The notes beneath the pieces are model-generated. The model searched no databases. It was not told the origin of the DNA and saw nothing but the letters and a program-made list of their open reading frames with translations. A program made the position numbers and the translations under genes. Positions 1 through 11,841 of a stretch of 64,000 nucleotides of DNA are shown here, piece after piece. Origin of the DNA: Yponomeuta sedellus (lineage: Eukaryota; Arthropoda; Insecta; Lepidoptera; Yponomeutidae); contig OW203729.1 in NCBI GenBank assembly GCA_934045075.1, forward strand, positions 10,174,704 through 10,238,703, read 5' to 3'. The first letter of the stretch is position 1. The number at the start of each line of letters is the position of its first letter.

Positions 1-230
1 CCGGCTGTCATGTAATGGCAGTCGTTAAGCCATGTCAGAGGCCTTATGGGCGGCTTGATAACTTCTGACTGTAAGGCCCGCCACTGTCTTATAATCCTCT
101 ACCAACTGGACTTGGCCCCCGTGGTGGAGTATGACCTAACCTTCCTGCGATGCAGTCCTGCGGGGAAGAGACCCGTGCCCCAGCAGTGGGGACATACAAG
201 GGTTGATGTCCTTCTATATCCTTGAACGAT
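1..230 (+). repeat. RTE-like LINE 3' tail fragment
   Basis: The segment shares blocks such as 'cttggcccccgtggtggag' and 'cgtgccccagcagtgggga' with 2711-2890, which is in the opposite orientation. This 'gtgccccagcagtggggac' ending is characteristic of lepidopteran RTE-type LINE 3' ends (established knowledge). No ORF survives. The two copies lie outside the GC-rich inverted pair only on the left side, so they are probably independent insertions. Confidence 0.55.
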
Positions 231-796
231 ATTGAAAAGGTCTAATTCGGATTATTTATTAGGTAATACGTAATCACCTTAATTACCGGTGTTACGGCAA
301 CATAATTATATATAACGTGAACATGAACATCGCGAGTCATTAAGAAATTCCAATTCGAAAGGTAACTACGAGTATGAATATAGGTATTAAGTTCCTCTTG
401 CAGTTAGATTGCGACTGCTCCACATCCGCCATTGCATTCAAAACTTATGTGATTGGACATCCGATTGACATGCTATGTGATTGGGAATCGAAAGTTGTAC
501 GTGGGATTTCTGAATGGATGAATATTGCGTTTTTAGGGTCACGTAGTCAACAAGGAACCCTTGTAAGTTAGGCATCTTGACAAAAAATGGGAAAGGTGAA
601 CCGCGATTATTTCCTTTGCTAATATATTATAACTAATAATAATAAATATTCATGTACATATTACATAGATCTCGTTAGCCCCATGCTAAGTACAACTTGG
701 ATGTTATCTATGTATTTATTGTATTAATCTATCGTCGAGTTAGCACCTATAACACAAGTCAGTTAGTTGTACTTAGTATAGGGCTAACAAGATCAG
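231..796. other. No recognisable gene
   Basis: AT-rich sequence with only short ORFs and no conserved motif. I see nothing I can support here. Confidence 0.5.
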
Positions 797-1500
797 GGGT
801 GCGATGCCAGATTACCTTCCCGTGTGCCCTTCCGCTTCCGTTCCTACTGATTCATCTTGAACCAGTGGGAAGGGTAAGTGGCAAGGGCCGGTGCACCCTG
901 AGCGCTGGTCAGTAACTTCTCTTTATGGGATCTTGCTGGCCAGCAAGATCCCATAAAGAGAAAAATCTGGCGGGAGGGGTCGCGTGGGCCCTGTTTCACT
1001 TTGTGGAGCGGGAACCAGGCAACCAACCGAATGAAGGACCGACTGGGGGGGGCGCCGCTGCGCGGAAGCGCGCGCGCCTCGTACCAGTCGGACCAGAGTG
1101 GCCGCCGGGACGCGGAGGGTCGGGGGTCCATCCGCCTCCATCACGGCGGGCCGGAAGGCGCCCTTGCGTGTTCCGAGGGTGCCTTCTGGCACGGAGGGGG
1201 CCCGCGCGGTCGCTCACCGCCTTCTCTGCTTTCAGAGAAGTGCTGGTGGGCGACGTGACGGGCCTCGCGTGTGGGGGCCAACAGGACATTGGCCCCCATG
1301 CGCCCCAACGAGGAGGTGCGCCGCCCTCCTCTAATCCCATTGGACCACACAACAATGGGATGGAGGGGGCGGCGCGTTGGGGCGTGTGGTGGCCAAGGGG
1401 TTCGCACTTGGTCACTATGCGCTCCAACGAAGAGATGCGGCGTTCCCTCGCCCCGTCGTTCGGTCCGTCCGTATCCATTTTTCTCCAAAATGGTCTAGAT
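797..1500 (+). repeat. GC-rich repeat, left copy of an inverted pair
   Basis: A block far richer in G+C than its surroundings that recurs in inverted orientation at about 4260-4925, sharing for example 'gcgatgccagattacctt'. All six frames are open for long stretches because of base composition, so the ORFs here are not evidence of a gene. It may be the 5' or ORF1 part of a non-LTR retrotransposon, but no zinc knuckle, endonuclease or reverse transcriptase motif is visible. The left copy stops after the segment matching 'cccgtcgttcggtc', whereas the right copy continues another ~230 bp. The left copy also carries a palindromic insertion absent from the right copy. Confidence 0.6.
917..962. repeat. 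Perfect 46-bp palindrome
   Basis: The two 23-bp arms are exact reverse complements, centred on GGCC at 938-941. The inverted GC-rich copy (near 4775-4800) has only one arm before running into 'ggcgaaaaatctgg', so the palindrome is a local inverted duplication in this copy rather than an ancestral feature. Confidence 0.9.
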
Positions 1501-1987
1501 TTTGAAATGGACACCTAGTTTAAATTGTAACGTTCACTAGGCCGCAGTTTCTGCGCTACTTTGAATAAAACCATTTCATTTCATAGAGACGAAGACTAAA
1601 GGTTTTTGGTGGGTTTTTCAGGAGGTAATTTTATTCACAGATTAAAACGCAGTTTTTTCCGAATCACATCATTTCATTTCCTTGGTTACGACACTAGTAC
1701 AATTTATTTATTTCTTTATTTAATTAGGTAGGTTTATCAACAGTATATATCCTTACGTGCTAACAATTTTTATGAAGTTATGTTGAACTAGATTTATAAC
1801 TAATTATAGATAAACATAGCATGCATAACATAAGTAGTTATCTACGTACCTACAGCTAGATCTTAATTATAAGTTACTACAGTCTAATGACAATAATGTT
1901 GCTTTTGTGCTTGACAGAAAATTATTAAATATAATTTTTCGATAGGGATGTGCAACATCAAAGTGCACAACCAGGATGGTACTAAAT
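1501..1987. other. No recognisable gene
   Basis: AT-rich sequence without motifs or coding signal that I can support. Confidence 0.5.
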
Positions 1988-2480
1988 TTATTGTAAAGGC
2001 GACACATACCTACTTGGAATTGGTGAGTTCTGGCCGAACACTGTTTTTCTGTAAGGGACTGAAAGAGGATTTGGAATGATTTTACGTGGATATGAACAGG
2101 GGACCCTGAGCCTGGATTGACTAAGTAATTGCGGACAGTCGATAGAGTTTCTCAAAACTTTGTACAAGAACATTAAATCCAGGAAGTCTCTTCGTCTATC
2201 CAGACTCACCATATTAAATAGCCTATCCTTGTAGCTACGCAAATTTTTTGTCTTACCTGTAGCGAATGCCATGTGCCACAGAAACCTTTTCTGGATTTTT
2301 TCGATTTGCAAAATGTGTGTCGCGTAATGTGGTCGCCAGACTGTTGAACCGTATTCCAGCTTACTACGGACCAAGGAGTTGTACAGTACAGTAGTACTTT
2401 TGTTTTTTTGTTACGAAAAACTTTAATATTGCGTAGCACAAAACCAAAGATGTTTTTAAAACGTTCTTGCACAAAACCCA
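1988..2480 (-). pseudogene. Jockey/CR1-type LINE reverse transcriptase, C-terminal fragment
   Basis: On the minus strand the translation gives the post-polymerase region typical of jockey/CR1 LINEs: a 'LVRSKLEYGSTVWRP' block, then 'IEKIQKRFL', and a C-terminal arginine-rich end. The upstream part ('RMLGFVQERFKNIFGF') is in another frame, so a frameshift sits near 2380-2400. The polymerase core and endonuclease are missing, so this is a 5'-truncated, inactive copy. The same C-terminal architecture is seen intact at 24098-26374. Confidence 0.8.
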
Positions 2481-2614
2481 GCATTCTAGGTTGTTCCGTC
2501 GCCTTGTTCACCGTCGCCTCTACTACAATATAATATAGATATGATTGAATTACAATAACATGCTCTTGAACCATCTCTTTTTCTTTCATATAAATTTGCT
2601 ATTTTATGCGATTC

Positions 2615-2890
2615 ATGGCAATCGTCTACTGCTTGACCTAGGCTTCCCTCAAGTACGCTAGGCCTCTAAGGCACGCCACGTCTCTTTGTCCTCGGATATA
2701 GTAATCTATTTGCGGCTAGTCATCATCATCATCAACACATTATGTCCCCACAGTGGGGCACGAGTCTCTTCACTGAGGAAGGTATAGGCCATACTCCACC
2801 ACGGGGGCCAATTCCGGATTGGTGGAGGCTTGCAAGACTAGTGGCTGGTCTTACTGTCAGAAGTTTTCAAGCTGCCAGTAATCTCGATGA
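2615..2890 (-). repeat. Two adjoining LINE 3' tails
   Basis: 2615-2705 is a degenerate form of the 'ctggacttaggcctctccc' tail seen at 23700-23815. 2711-2890 starts with (CATCAT)n and is the reverse complement of the tail at 1-230. Both mark 3' ends of RTE-like retrotransposons with no coding sequence left. Confidence 0.55.
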
Positions 2891-3449
2891 ATTTAAATGA
2901 AAAATGTAATGTATAAAAATCTCGTTAAAATGGTTTTGCTAGCGAACTGCTCCGAAACTGCTTCATAATAATTATTTTTTTTAATAGTAAGGACTGAGAA
3001 TAAATCGTATGCTAATGAATATGGCAAAACAACGTTTGCAGAGTCAACTTGTAACAAATAAAATTGAGAATTTCGAACGTCGCTTATTGGAAGTTGTTAA
3101 ATTATCCATGGGGAAGTAACTCTTTTCAGTTTTTGCCTTTTTGCAATAACACGTTGTTTATTCGTGAATTCTGTCTCTCACGGCATATTTCCTCGGAGTA
3201 CCGCAGCTTGAATAAACAAAGTAGAAAGGCCCTTCATTATTCTGTAGTGTTGCTATTCTGTAGTGTTGCTTTAAGTTAACTTCGTTTTCGTTCCATTGGT
3301 TCAAATAGATACTTCTTTTCTATGCAGTAGAGGCACATGGTAAGTTGACTATTTCACTACGGTCTTTATTGCTCTACTTCAGTAGCATAACATATAGTTG
3401 CATGAAAGGGGACTCTCCATACGATGTGATGTCCAGAAAGTCATTATAT
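2891..3449. other. No recognisable gene
   Basis: Short ORFs only (for example 3064-3279), with no family resemblance I can identify. Confidence 0.45.
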
Positions 3450-3587
3450 TTAGGGCTGATTTTTCAATAGTCAGATAACTTTTATCTGAGGAATAAAAAT
3501 GGCGGTTTGACATAATTTTCATACATAAGCTGTCAAACCGCCATTCCTCAGGTAAAAGTTATCTGACTGTTGAAAAATCAGTCCTTA
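3450..3587. mobile_element. Foldback MITE, PIF/Harbinger-like
   Basis: The element runs 3453-3584 and is almost entirely one hairpin. Its ends are GGGCTGATTTTTCA and the imperfect reverse complement TGAAAAATCAGTCC, with ~58-bp arms around a short spacer. TTA flanks both sides (3450-3452 and 3585-3587). A 3-bp TTA duplication and GGG-beginning ends are typical of PIF/Harbinger MITEs. It encodes nothing and would need a transposase supplied in trans; a Harbinger transposase remnant occurs at 62532. Confidence 0.8.
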
Positions 3588-4028
3588 GGCACATTAACCC
3601 TTGAATAGGACCATAACATACCATAAAATTAGAATCAATATTCATCGTGCAAGGTACCTATAACGTAGGTTACAGACGGTCCTCACCACGAATATATAAG
3701 TAGATTTACATTTCCATTGCTGGCCCATCAAAGCTCTCCTCTCAGTTCTCACAAAGATAGTTAACTATATTTTCAGGGGTCAAATAGTAAGGATCTCATT
3801 AATAAAATGACACTTTAAATTTGTTTAATTTTTTTTTGCTAATTTGCTTTGCTAATGCTACTTTTCCAGATCGATTAAATTGATAACGCAGTAGAGTCGA
3901 TTACTACCACATCTAAGCACATTTTAATTTATAGAAAGTACGTAATACAAAGAAATTACGTGCCATATGATGCTCGAAAATATCGTTAGCTATTTTTCTT
4001 AGACTTTATATTATACTTTCCTTTTTTT
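3588..4028. other. No recognisable gene
   Basis: AT-rich intergenic-like sequence with no supported feature. Confidence 0.45.
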
Positions 4029-4925
4029 TTTTCACCCAGGAGAAACCCCAATTACGGGTACCACCGTCTCGGGGGAGCACAGTGGTTATGTCGGACTCCC
4101 CGCCCTGAAAAGGGCGGTATATCAACTAAAACTCCTGGGGTGTTCCTCCGCACCGCAAAGGACGGGGCCACGGGGACGCTTACGCACACTTCCGCGACCC
4201 CGTCTGCGGGCGCCCTTTCGGGCACTCCTTCGGCGGCGCCCCTGCCCCATCGCATCAGACCGAACGACGGGGCGAGGGAACGCCGCATCTCTTCGTTGGA
4301 GCGCATAGTGGCCAAGTGCGAACCCCTTGGCCACCACACGCCCCAACGCGCCGCCCCCTCCATCCCATTGTTGTGTGGTCCAATGGGATTAGAGGAGGGC
4401 GGCGCACCTCCTCGTTGGTGCGCATGGGGGCCAATGTCCTGTTGGCCTCCACACGCCCCACACGCGAGGCCCGTCACGTCGCCCACCAGCACTTCTCTGA
4501 AAGCAGAGAAGGCGGTGAGCGACCGCGCGGGCCCCCTCCGTGCCAGAAGGCACCCTCGGAACACGCAAGGGCGCCTTCCGGCCCGCCGTGATGGAGGCGG
4601 AGGGTCCCCCGACCCTCCGCGTCCCGGCGGCCACTCTGGTCCGACTGGTACGAGGCGCGCGCGCTTCCGCGCAGCGGCGCCCCCCCCAGTCGGTCCTTCA
4701 TTCGGTTGGTCGCCTGGGTCCCGCTCCACATAGAAACAGGGCCCACGCGACCCCTCCCGCCAGATTTTTCGCCGCTGGCCAGCAAGATCCCATAAAGAGA
4801 AGTTACTGACCAGCGCCCAGGGTGCACCGGCCCTTGCCACTTACCCTTCCCACTGGTTCAAGATGAATCAGTAGGAACGGAAGCGGAAGGGCACACGGGA
4901 AGGTAATCTGGCATCGCACCCCATA
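4029..4925 (-). repeat. GC-rich repeat, right copy of an inverted pair
   Basis: Reverse complement of 797-1500, with ~230 bp more at its far end (about 4029-4260). That extra part includes a small hairpin around 'ccgccctgaaaagggcgg'. Long overlapping ORFs on both strands reflect base composition. The longer length suggests this is the more complete copy of the same element. Family unknown; a non-LTR retrotransposon 5' region is one possibility. Confidence 0.6.
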
Positions 4926-6362
4926 TTATACTTTCCTGACCTAAGTTGACTGAATTATGTAATTATAGCAATAAAAAAATTGTGAAGAGGGTCGAAGATG
5001 ACGCGAACCGTAAGTGCACTCTATTAGTAATATTTTTCTCTGGCGGCCTAGCCCTAGTTCCAGCAGCTCAGAACATGGGATCACCAAGCCAAAAGGTGTT
5101 ACTAGTGTTACAGGGTGTTAGACGTTAATTAAAGGAAGTCACTCAAGAGTTGAGAACTTACGTAATCGCATGTGGAGCCAACTTTAGCCGCACGAGACTG
5201 CAGCACGCGAGTCGTGCGGTCGCACAGAAGGTTCTGCGCAAGTACTCTTACTGACAGCAGCACAAAATAAAAGTTCGGTTCCTGTATGGACACTATAAGT
5301 CACTACTAAAGTCTTAACCAGTAAATTGAAGTAAAAGAGGGCTGGTTACATCTTTCAAAGAACAATGGAGCGAAAGCAAAACCTTTTTTAAGTAAAGTTA
5401 TAAGTTAATATTTTTTAAGTAGTGTATGTTGCAGCATTATAAATAATTTACCAGATGTTTTAAACGAAAGTATACCTACGCAAGTGTCTATTAAAAATTA
5501 ACTTCTGATGGTTTTATGACACTTTAATTGACGTATTTCAGGTATTGGAATAAGCATTGCAAATACACAGCTTCTTTACACGGACGAAACGGGGTTACCT
5601 AAAGAATGCCAATGACAGCGTTAATAAAATCATAGATTGTAGATAGAATATAGAATATGCTTTATTGTACATAAAGAATTACCTACAACTAAAGCTCAAA
5701 TAAGTATAGATTACAATTGGCGGCTTAAATACAATGACGTAATGTTACTTTCAGAACTATCAATCACATTGATTAATCTTTTTACATGTATACTGATACA
5801 AATGACATATTTCTAGTTTTATTTGCATTCAATTATTGCATACCATAATACTTTATAAAATTACATGAAAAATCTTAAATTCATATCTCGGAATGTTTAA
5901 ATCTTAGGGTCACTGAGCTATGGTTGGCGCTTTTGTTTTTTACCCTTCTATATTGGTGAGATGTTGAAAACTTCGCTTATTACTGTAATTATTTGCAGCA
6001 GACTAACGTACAACCTGTAAAACGCTAACCGACCAATGTTGTTATTAAAAGGAAAATAGCGTAACATGAAAATTGTATCGAATTATTCACACGATTTCAA
6101 GGACTGCAAGTCCGTAATTTTCATACTTTGTCTGAAAACAACGGTAAAAATAAATTCTGATTTTGAGTTTAAGAAGCTCGTGAAATTACATTCGTATTAT
6201 TTAATTAACATAAGAAAGGTCTAAAGTCGATTAATTAAAAATAACTTTTGTGTTTCTATGTTATTTTTAATGCACTAACCCGTGCTAAGGACAATTTTAA
6301 AAAATTGTACGTAATACAGAGAATATTGTAAAGAGGTTCGAAATTCCACTGATGCCGTTGAG
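4926..6362. other. No recognisable gene
   Basis: AT-rich sequence with no coding region, paired repeat or RNA gene that I can support. Confidence 0.45.
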
Positions 6363-6434
6363 TCGCCCATTAGCTCAGTTAGCAGAGCGCTGGCCAGATA
6401 GCCAGAGGTCGCGGGTTAGAATCCATGGGTGGAA
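6363..6434 (+). repeat. tRNA-like sequence, probable SINE head or tRNA pseudogene
   Basis: It has a clear D-arm-like A box ('tagctcagttagcagagcg'), a pairable CTGGC/GCCAG anticodon-like stem and a B-box-like 'gcgggttagaatcc'. The acceptor and T stems cannot both be formed correctly and the anticodon loop has six bases, so I do not call a functional tRNA. A degenerate tRNA or the head of a tRNA-derived SINE fits best. Confidence 0.5.
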
Positions 6435-6654
6435 TTTTTAGCCTCTAAATAGGTTTTTAAAATGTTGTGTTTCTAGTTAAATAAAACTGTATATCTACAA
6501 AAGCCTGCCTCTGGATTTCATGTCCTAGTTTTGGTAAATAGATATTACTTAGCATAAACTACTTTTAGTAAGAATAAATAAATAAATACATGAATAAAAA
6601 AAATATGAGTAAAAAAAAATTTTGCAGGACTGTTCTTCGAAACAGGTATTTATA

Positions 6655-6860
6655 AGGTACTCTGTGAAAAACGATGTTTTCCTTCACCGTGAGGAAACCC
6701 GCGGCTTGGTTGCCTTCGCACGCATTACCTTGTCATTCCTGTGGGCGAGGCCGAGTAAGCTGTCAGTGTGGTATAGGTGCTTAGCAAGCTTACTCCATCT
6801 AAAAATAATGTCCTAGACACTGCAGCGTTTGAGTGGTCCCTTCACCCATCTAGTGCTAGT
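6655..6860 (+). repeat. Dispersed repeat shared with 15040-15250
   Basis: It contains 'gatgttttccttcaccgtga' followed by 'aacccgcgg', and further on 'cccatctagtgctag'. The same blocks occur in reverse orientation at 15040-15250, and a shorter piece occurs at 42297-42341. These blocks are common in lepidopteran SINE/LINE sequences. Confidence 0.55.
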
Positions 6861-9126
6861 AAAGGTGCCATTGGACGATGTGTAAATAATCACATTCATT
6901 GCGTAGATGCAAAGACCAAAGATTTGTTGTGGAAAAACTTTTTGCAGCATTTTCAAGAAACATTTCACGAAATTAATTAATTTCGTAATACCATTTGGTA
7001 TTTTTCTCATTTTCGCCCGCCCTGTATCTTAGTGTCTGAATTGCTTTGAAGTGGCTACGATGTACTTCAGTTTATTAATTAGCGACGATAATTATTCTCG
7101 TCAAAGTGAACTTTTAATTAAATAGAAAGCCACAAAGAAAGTACAGACGGCATTAAAGGAAGATCTTAAACTTCGTTGCAAACTCGCCTGTAATGGAACT
7201 GAGTGGGGTACACTTTGGTCGACATATTTTCGTTGGCGCTAAAGGAGCTGTTAAAGCTAACTTCGCGTCAACTACAACAACTATTTCACATTTTTAAATT
7301 GATCAATTGTTTAAGTTAAAAAAAAATTAAATAGTCTTCTTTATAAAAAACACTATCCCTTGAGACATTTCTTAAATTTAGTTCAATGAGTCTGTGGACG
7401 ATGGAAAGACCTTACCACAGACAATTTAAACTGCATTTCAGAGGCGTTTTAGAGGAATGGTGTTTTTTTTTTATAAATAACACCATTAATATTTACCTAC
7501 TCAGTGAATGAATGAATGAATGGAGTTTCAAATAACTTTTAATACCTACCACTAATATTCAAGAATGTAAATTGTAAAACAAAAGCATCTTGCAACAAAC
7601 GTTATGCAGTTTAGGAGAAATACAACTTAGGTATTTTTCCGTATTTATGTGAATAAAAATATTTAATTAATTTAAGTAAAAAACGGAAAGTTGATAAATC
7701 TAAAAAATGCATTGAGTTTTTAATTGCATCGAAGTATTTGGTTACTTTTTTTAAGTCTAACAATTCTTGCAATCTAGCAATGTTACCTAAATTATTCATT
7801 AGCTCAAGTGACTATGCAATATAATTAGGTATGAAAGTTAGCGCCATTTGGGATGAAGGCAAGAAATTCTATAGGTGCATAAATTAGTATAGTTATTAAG
7901 ACAAAGCTTTTTTTATTCAAGGTATAGAATTTGTTTAACTTTTACTATGTAAGAAAATGTCGGACATAACGAGGGTGACATACGAGTATTATGTGTAGGT
8001 ACAGAACACGTCATAAATAAAACAGATAAACAAACTCAAGTAATAAATTATTGAAGATTGGTAGTTCGAAAAGTCGAGCAACTAGCTTTACACGGCCCCT
8101 TAAGTGCGCCCACCTCTTATGTACAATGCACCTCTCCCAAGTCTTTGTCCGCACGCAAATGGAAATTTCTATGATTTAAAGCTGCTGCTACGTCTGGCAT
8201 GCTATCTCGCTCGCACCATCCAGCAGTTTTAATGATTGTTAAAATTAGTAGCTAGACCTACTTTTGATAATATGTAGTCTAAGGGTTTGTTAGATAATAA
8301 AATTACGGGTATTGAAGACATAATTTTCTTATCCTGTACCATCCTGTACCAACCAAGTTTTTGATTGAAATAATTTAATACTATAATTAACAATTGTGGA
8401 AACAACTTTGCTTTATCAGAAACTAGAAAACAATATAGTGTAGGAAAACAATAATAAATTTAAAATGTCCGTTATTTAGTTACCTATCAAACCCTCAGAC
8501 CACATTTTATCAAAAATATACCTACAAATTAAATTAAAATCACAAAGACATTGCATGCAAAGCAGCCTTAAAACATAGGTACCGACGCAAAATTCTGTTA
8601 ATCCTAATGGTCTCACGCCGATTAATTCCCTAGAAGTCTAATAGAACGTTTACTAATGTTTTATCAAAAAGCGTCAAAACAATAGAGAAATATTATTGCG
8701 CCTGCTATCACTTGTATTGTTGACACTAGCAAAGGGGGTTAGAATTGCACACCCGACATACCAAATACCTCTCTTATTCAAATAGACATAAGGTCTAAAA
8801 CTAAAAAAATGCGAAAACTTCCGGTTCAAATTACACAACGGTGACGGAACTAATGAATAGGTACCTATGTCTTTGTCTGCTAGCAGCCTTTAAAAGCATT
8901 ATCTGCTTTTGTGGAATTGATTGCAAAAGAAAAAATCTCGCTCTGCTTCGATTTTATGAGGCAGAAAAACGTTTTTCCTTAACCACGTTCGTGAAAGGTT
9001 TATTTTCGTCACCAAAGGCTGAGAACCGTTTTTTCATGCTTTTCGGTCTTCATTCTGTCCGATACGTTTGAGCTTAATTAATAATGTATTGAAGTACTTA
9101 CCTACCTCATCCTATGCCAAAATCAA

Positions 9127-9128
<2 letters not shown>
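6861..9128. other. No recognisable gene
   Basis: AT-rich sequence with small ORFs and a short (ATGA)n tract near 7503-7522. No conserved protein segment, RNA gene or paired terminal repeat was found. Confidence 0.45.

Positions 9129-9201
<73 letters not shown>
9129..9201. repeat. (AT)n microsatellite
   Basis: About 36 uninterrupted AT units. The length is likely variable between individuals. Confidence 0.95.
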
Positions 9202-9202
<1 letters not shown>

Positions 9203-9279
9203 TCCGATGGTGTGATGTAATGTATTTAGGCCAAAATATTCTTATAGTCGCCTTCGTACTATTATTATATTATATACAT

Positions 9280-9420
9280 AATCGTATAATAATATTACAA
9301 AGGCAAAGTTTGTGAGTGTGTATGTTTCACTTCTTCGTCTAAATGTTATTCGCATGATTCTCAATAATGTAAAGTTTGATGTGCTGTCGACTTTACATGA
9401 AACTTAACGCGTGCACTCTA
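9280..9420 (+). repeat. Helitron-like dispersed repeat fragment
   Basis: It contains 'attacaaaggcaaagtttgt' followed by 'gagtgtgtatgttt', the left-end block shared with 10003-10190, 17683-17830 and 51836-52045. The right end is missing here. Confidence 0.5.
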
Positions 9421-10002
9421 CTCGGTTACCATACGGATGACTATGCAACGAAGTTTTATCTAGTGCCGACTTTATTAACCGAGCTCTTAGATTTTCCTTC
9501 TAACAGTTAATGGGGTTGTTAACGTGTTGCAACAGACCGACAGCTCGAGCGATAGTGTACATTATTAGAACAAACACTGTAGAAACAGTTGATTAATACC
9601 GTGTTCTACACAGCAGGCGTTTTTTTACGGAGAAGAGCAAGGTGATTTGAACGGAATATTCGCGCTGTTACCAGGAAGTAGTTGCTCTGTAATATATGGC
9701 AATACCCAATATTGAACTGGCTGACCAGCGTCAAAGATAGAAATATATAACTGGAAACTGAAACAAAAATACCAAGTTGAAGAATCTTATGCAGATACCA
9801 ATGGTTTTTTAAGATACGTAAGTACACTTAATTTTGTGTATTTGTAGTAGTAAGAATTAAAGAAAACATTGTGCCGGAACCTAAGTGCTGGAAATTTACT
9901 ATCAGCGGTGGGCACACTTTGGAGTAAGTCTGTGCACTTTCTCTCTCTCTCTGTGAGAAAGCCTGTGGCCTGCGTCTTGCAGTGGGCTACATTATTATCA
10001 CA

Positions 10003-10190
10003 TCACACTAATAATATAAAGGCAAAAGTTTGTGATTGTGTATGTTTGTTAGTTCTTCGCGTCTAAACGGCTGGAGCGATTTTTATAAAATGTAGTATGG
10101 AGTTAGCAGACACCCTAGATTGACACATAAGCTACGTTTTACTGTGGTAAAATAGGTTATTCGTAACACCACGGGGTACACCTAGTCACT
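10003..10190 (+). repeat. Helitron-like dispersed repeat
   Basis: The block runs from 'actaataatataaaggcaaa' to 'cggggtacacctagtc'. It shares 'acggctggagcgattttta'-type internal sequence with the copy in INO80B intron 2. The 'cacctagt' end and lack of a target duplication resemble non-autonomous lepidopteran Helitrons, but assignment is by resemblance only. Confidence 0.5.
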
Positions 10191-10477
10191 GTATAATATA
10201 AACGAAGCATGAATCAGATGGTTCAGCGAGTTTGTTTGATCTGTCAACTACTTGGGGTGGATTAATTGAATGCGTCACGTACACAGCCCGGCGTCAATAC
10301 GGTTGCTAATGAAGTAAGTTCAGTTTCTAAATGCAGTTACAGACCCGCAAAAACAAATTGTAGCAAGAATGTGTCACTGCTGCCTTGCCCACATATCTTA
10401 TCGTATTGCGTATGTATCGTAATATCTATAGACGAAGTAAGAGATTAAAATTCGGCAATGTACAAAAATACGTCGAC

Positions 10478-10556
10478 ATACCATGCCATACATACAATAC
10501 TATACCACACCATACACACAATACCATACCACACCATACATACAATACCCTACTTA
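10478..10556. repeat. Short imperfect minisatellite
   Basis: Repeated variants of 'accataccacaccatacata' with intervening 'caatac'. No coding potential. Confidence 0.7.
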
Positions 10557-10687
10557 GATTGTAACCATAATTTACTGGTGTTACATAAAGGCTTTTTATT
10601 TACATTTTTCATTCAGTAAGAAATTAAAGAGCACAGAAATGGTGCCCAATGTTGAGCAAAGGGCAACTCCCGTCCACAGTTTTTTTT

Positions 10688-11509
10688 TTAATTAGCCATG
10701 ACTGTGTCCCACTGCTGGGCAAAGGCCTCCCCTTCAGATTTCCACTCCTCTTTGCTGACGGCCAATGCTTCCCACCCAGGTAAATATTTGGTCAGGTCGT
10801 CACACCATCTCCGCCTTGGTCTGCCTCGTCGTCGGTAGCCATCGCACGGGACCCAATCAGTGACGATTTTCGCCCACCTTTCCGGCTCCATACGTCTGAC
10901 ATAGCCAGCCCAGCTCCACTTGAGCTTAGCGGTCGCAACTCCAACGTCAGTGATCTTGGTTTTGGCGCGCAGCGTGGTGTTCCGGATTTTATCAGTCCTT
11001 ATTACACCAAGCATGCTGCGCTCCATTGCCCTTTGGCAAACCTTGAGTTTGGACTTCTGATGTTCAGTCAAAGACCAGGTCGGAGCACCGTAGGTTAGGA
11101 TGGGCAGGATGCACATGTCAACCAGCTTACGCTTCAAGGCAAGCGGAAGCTCGCCTTTCATCAGCTCCTTCATAGACCAGTAGCTCTTCCAGGCGTTGTC
11201 GATACGACGATCGATCTCCTTGTCTTGCCCGTTTTCGAAGGAGACTATCTGGCCTAGGTAAGTGTACTCGCTGACGTATTGTATTTCCTGCCCATCTACC
11301 TCGACCCTACGTTTTGTGCTGTTAGTCATACACTGAGTCTTCGATCTGTTCATCCTCAGTCCAACCTCAAGGCTCGCGTCACTGAGATCTTGCAACATAT
11401 GTTGGAGTTCAAGAGCTGTAGAAGCAAACAAGACAATGTCATTGGCAAAACGAAAGTTAGTTAGCCTTTTGCTGCCACCAACATCAATGCCTTTACTAGC
11501 CCAGTCCAC
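10688..11509 (-). pseudogene. RTE-like LINE reverse transcriptase, 5'-truncated
   Basis: A 273-residue open frame covers the polymerase palm motif onward. 'FRFANDIVLFA' stands at the catalytic FADD/YADD position, followed by the thumb and connecting region ('YTYLGQIVS', 'ILTYGAPTW', 'RTDKIRNTTL') and the C-terminal 'GRPRRRWCDDL' and 'QQWDTVMAN' end typical of craft/RTE-like LINEs. The first catalytic aspartate is asparagine (residue 23 of the frame, near 11441-11443), so the copy is predicted inactive even apart from the missing endonuclease and fingers. It is 5'-truncated at about 11510, as expected for a dead-on-arrival LINE insertion. A fragment of the same family lies in the opposite orientation at 11842-12014. 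Confidence 0.85.
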
Positions 11510-11841
11510 AGTTTACTAGTCCACAGATCAAAATCAAAATAAATATACAGACTAGAAGATACAGATCTTCCAAGATATAAACAGAAATTAAGGAAATAAT
11601 CACAATATTTTTTTTCAGTAACGAATATCTGTAAAAGGTAATTCGATCTGCCAATAGTCTTTTTTGACTACACAAATAAATTAATAGCAACACGTGGTTA
11701 GCAAATTAATCTAATATGGTCAGCAAATTAATATTTGGCCGCTTAATAACCATTTTGGTCAGCTGAAAAAATAAATGTGCGACACAGCTTCCAATGCCAA
11801 AAATATTTTTTCAGCTGAATTATTTTTAATTTACTTTTTGA

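Noticed and set aside
844..1518. Long overlapping ORFs on both strands in the GC-rich segments
   Set aside because: All frames are open because of base composition, the translations are Pro/Arg/Gly-rich and mutually antisense, and no domain is visible. Treated as a repeat, not genes.
6363..6434. Functional tRNA gene
   Set aside because: The acceptor and T stems are mutually exclusive and the anticodon loop is one base short.
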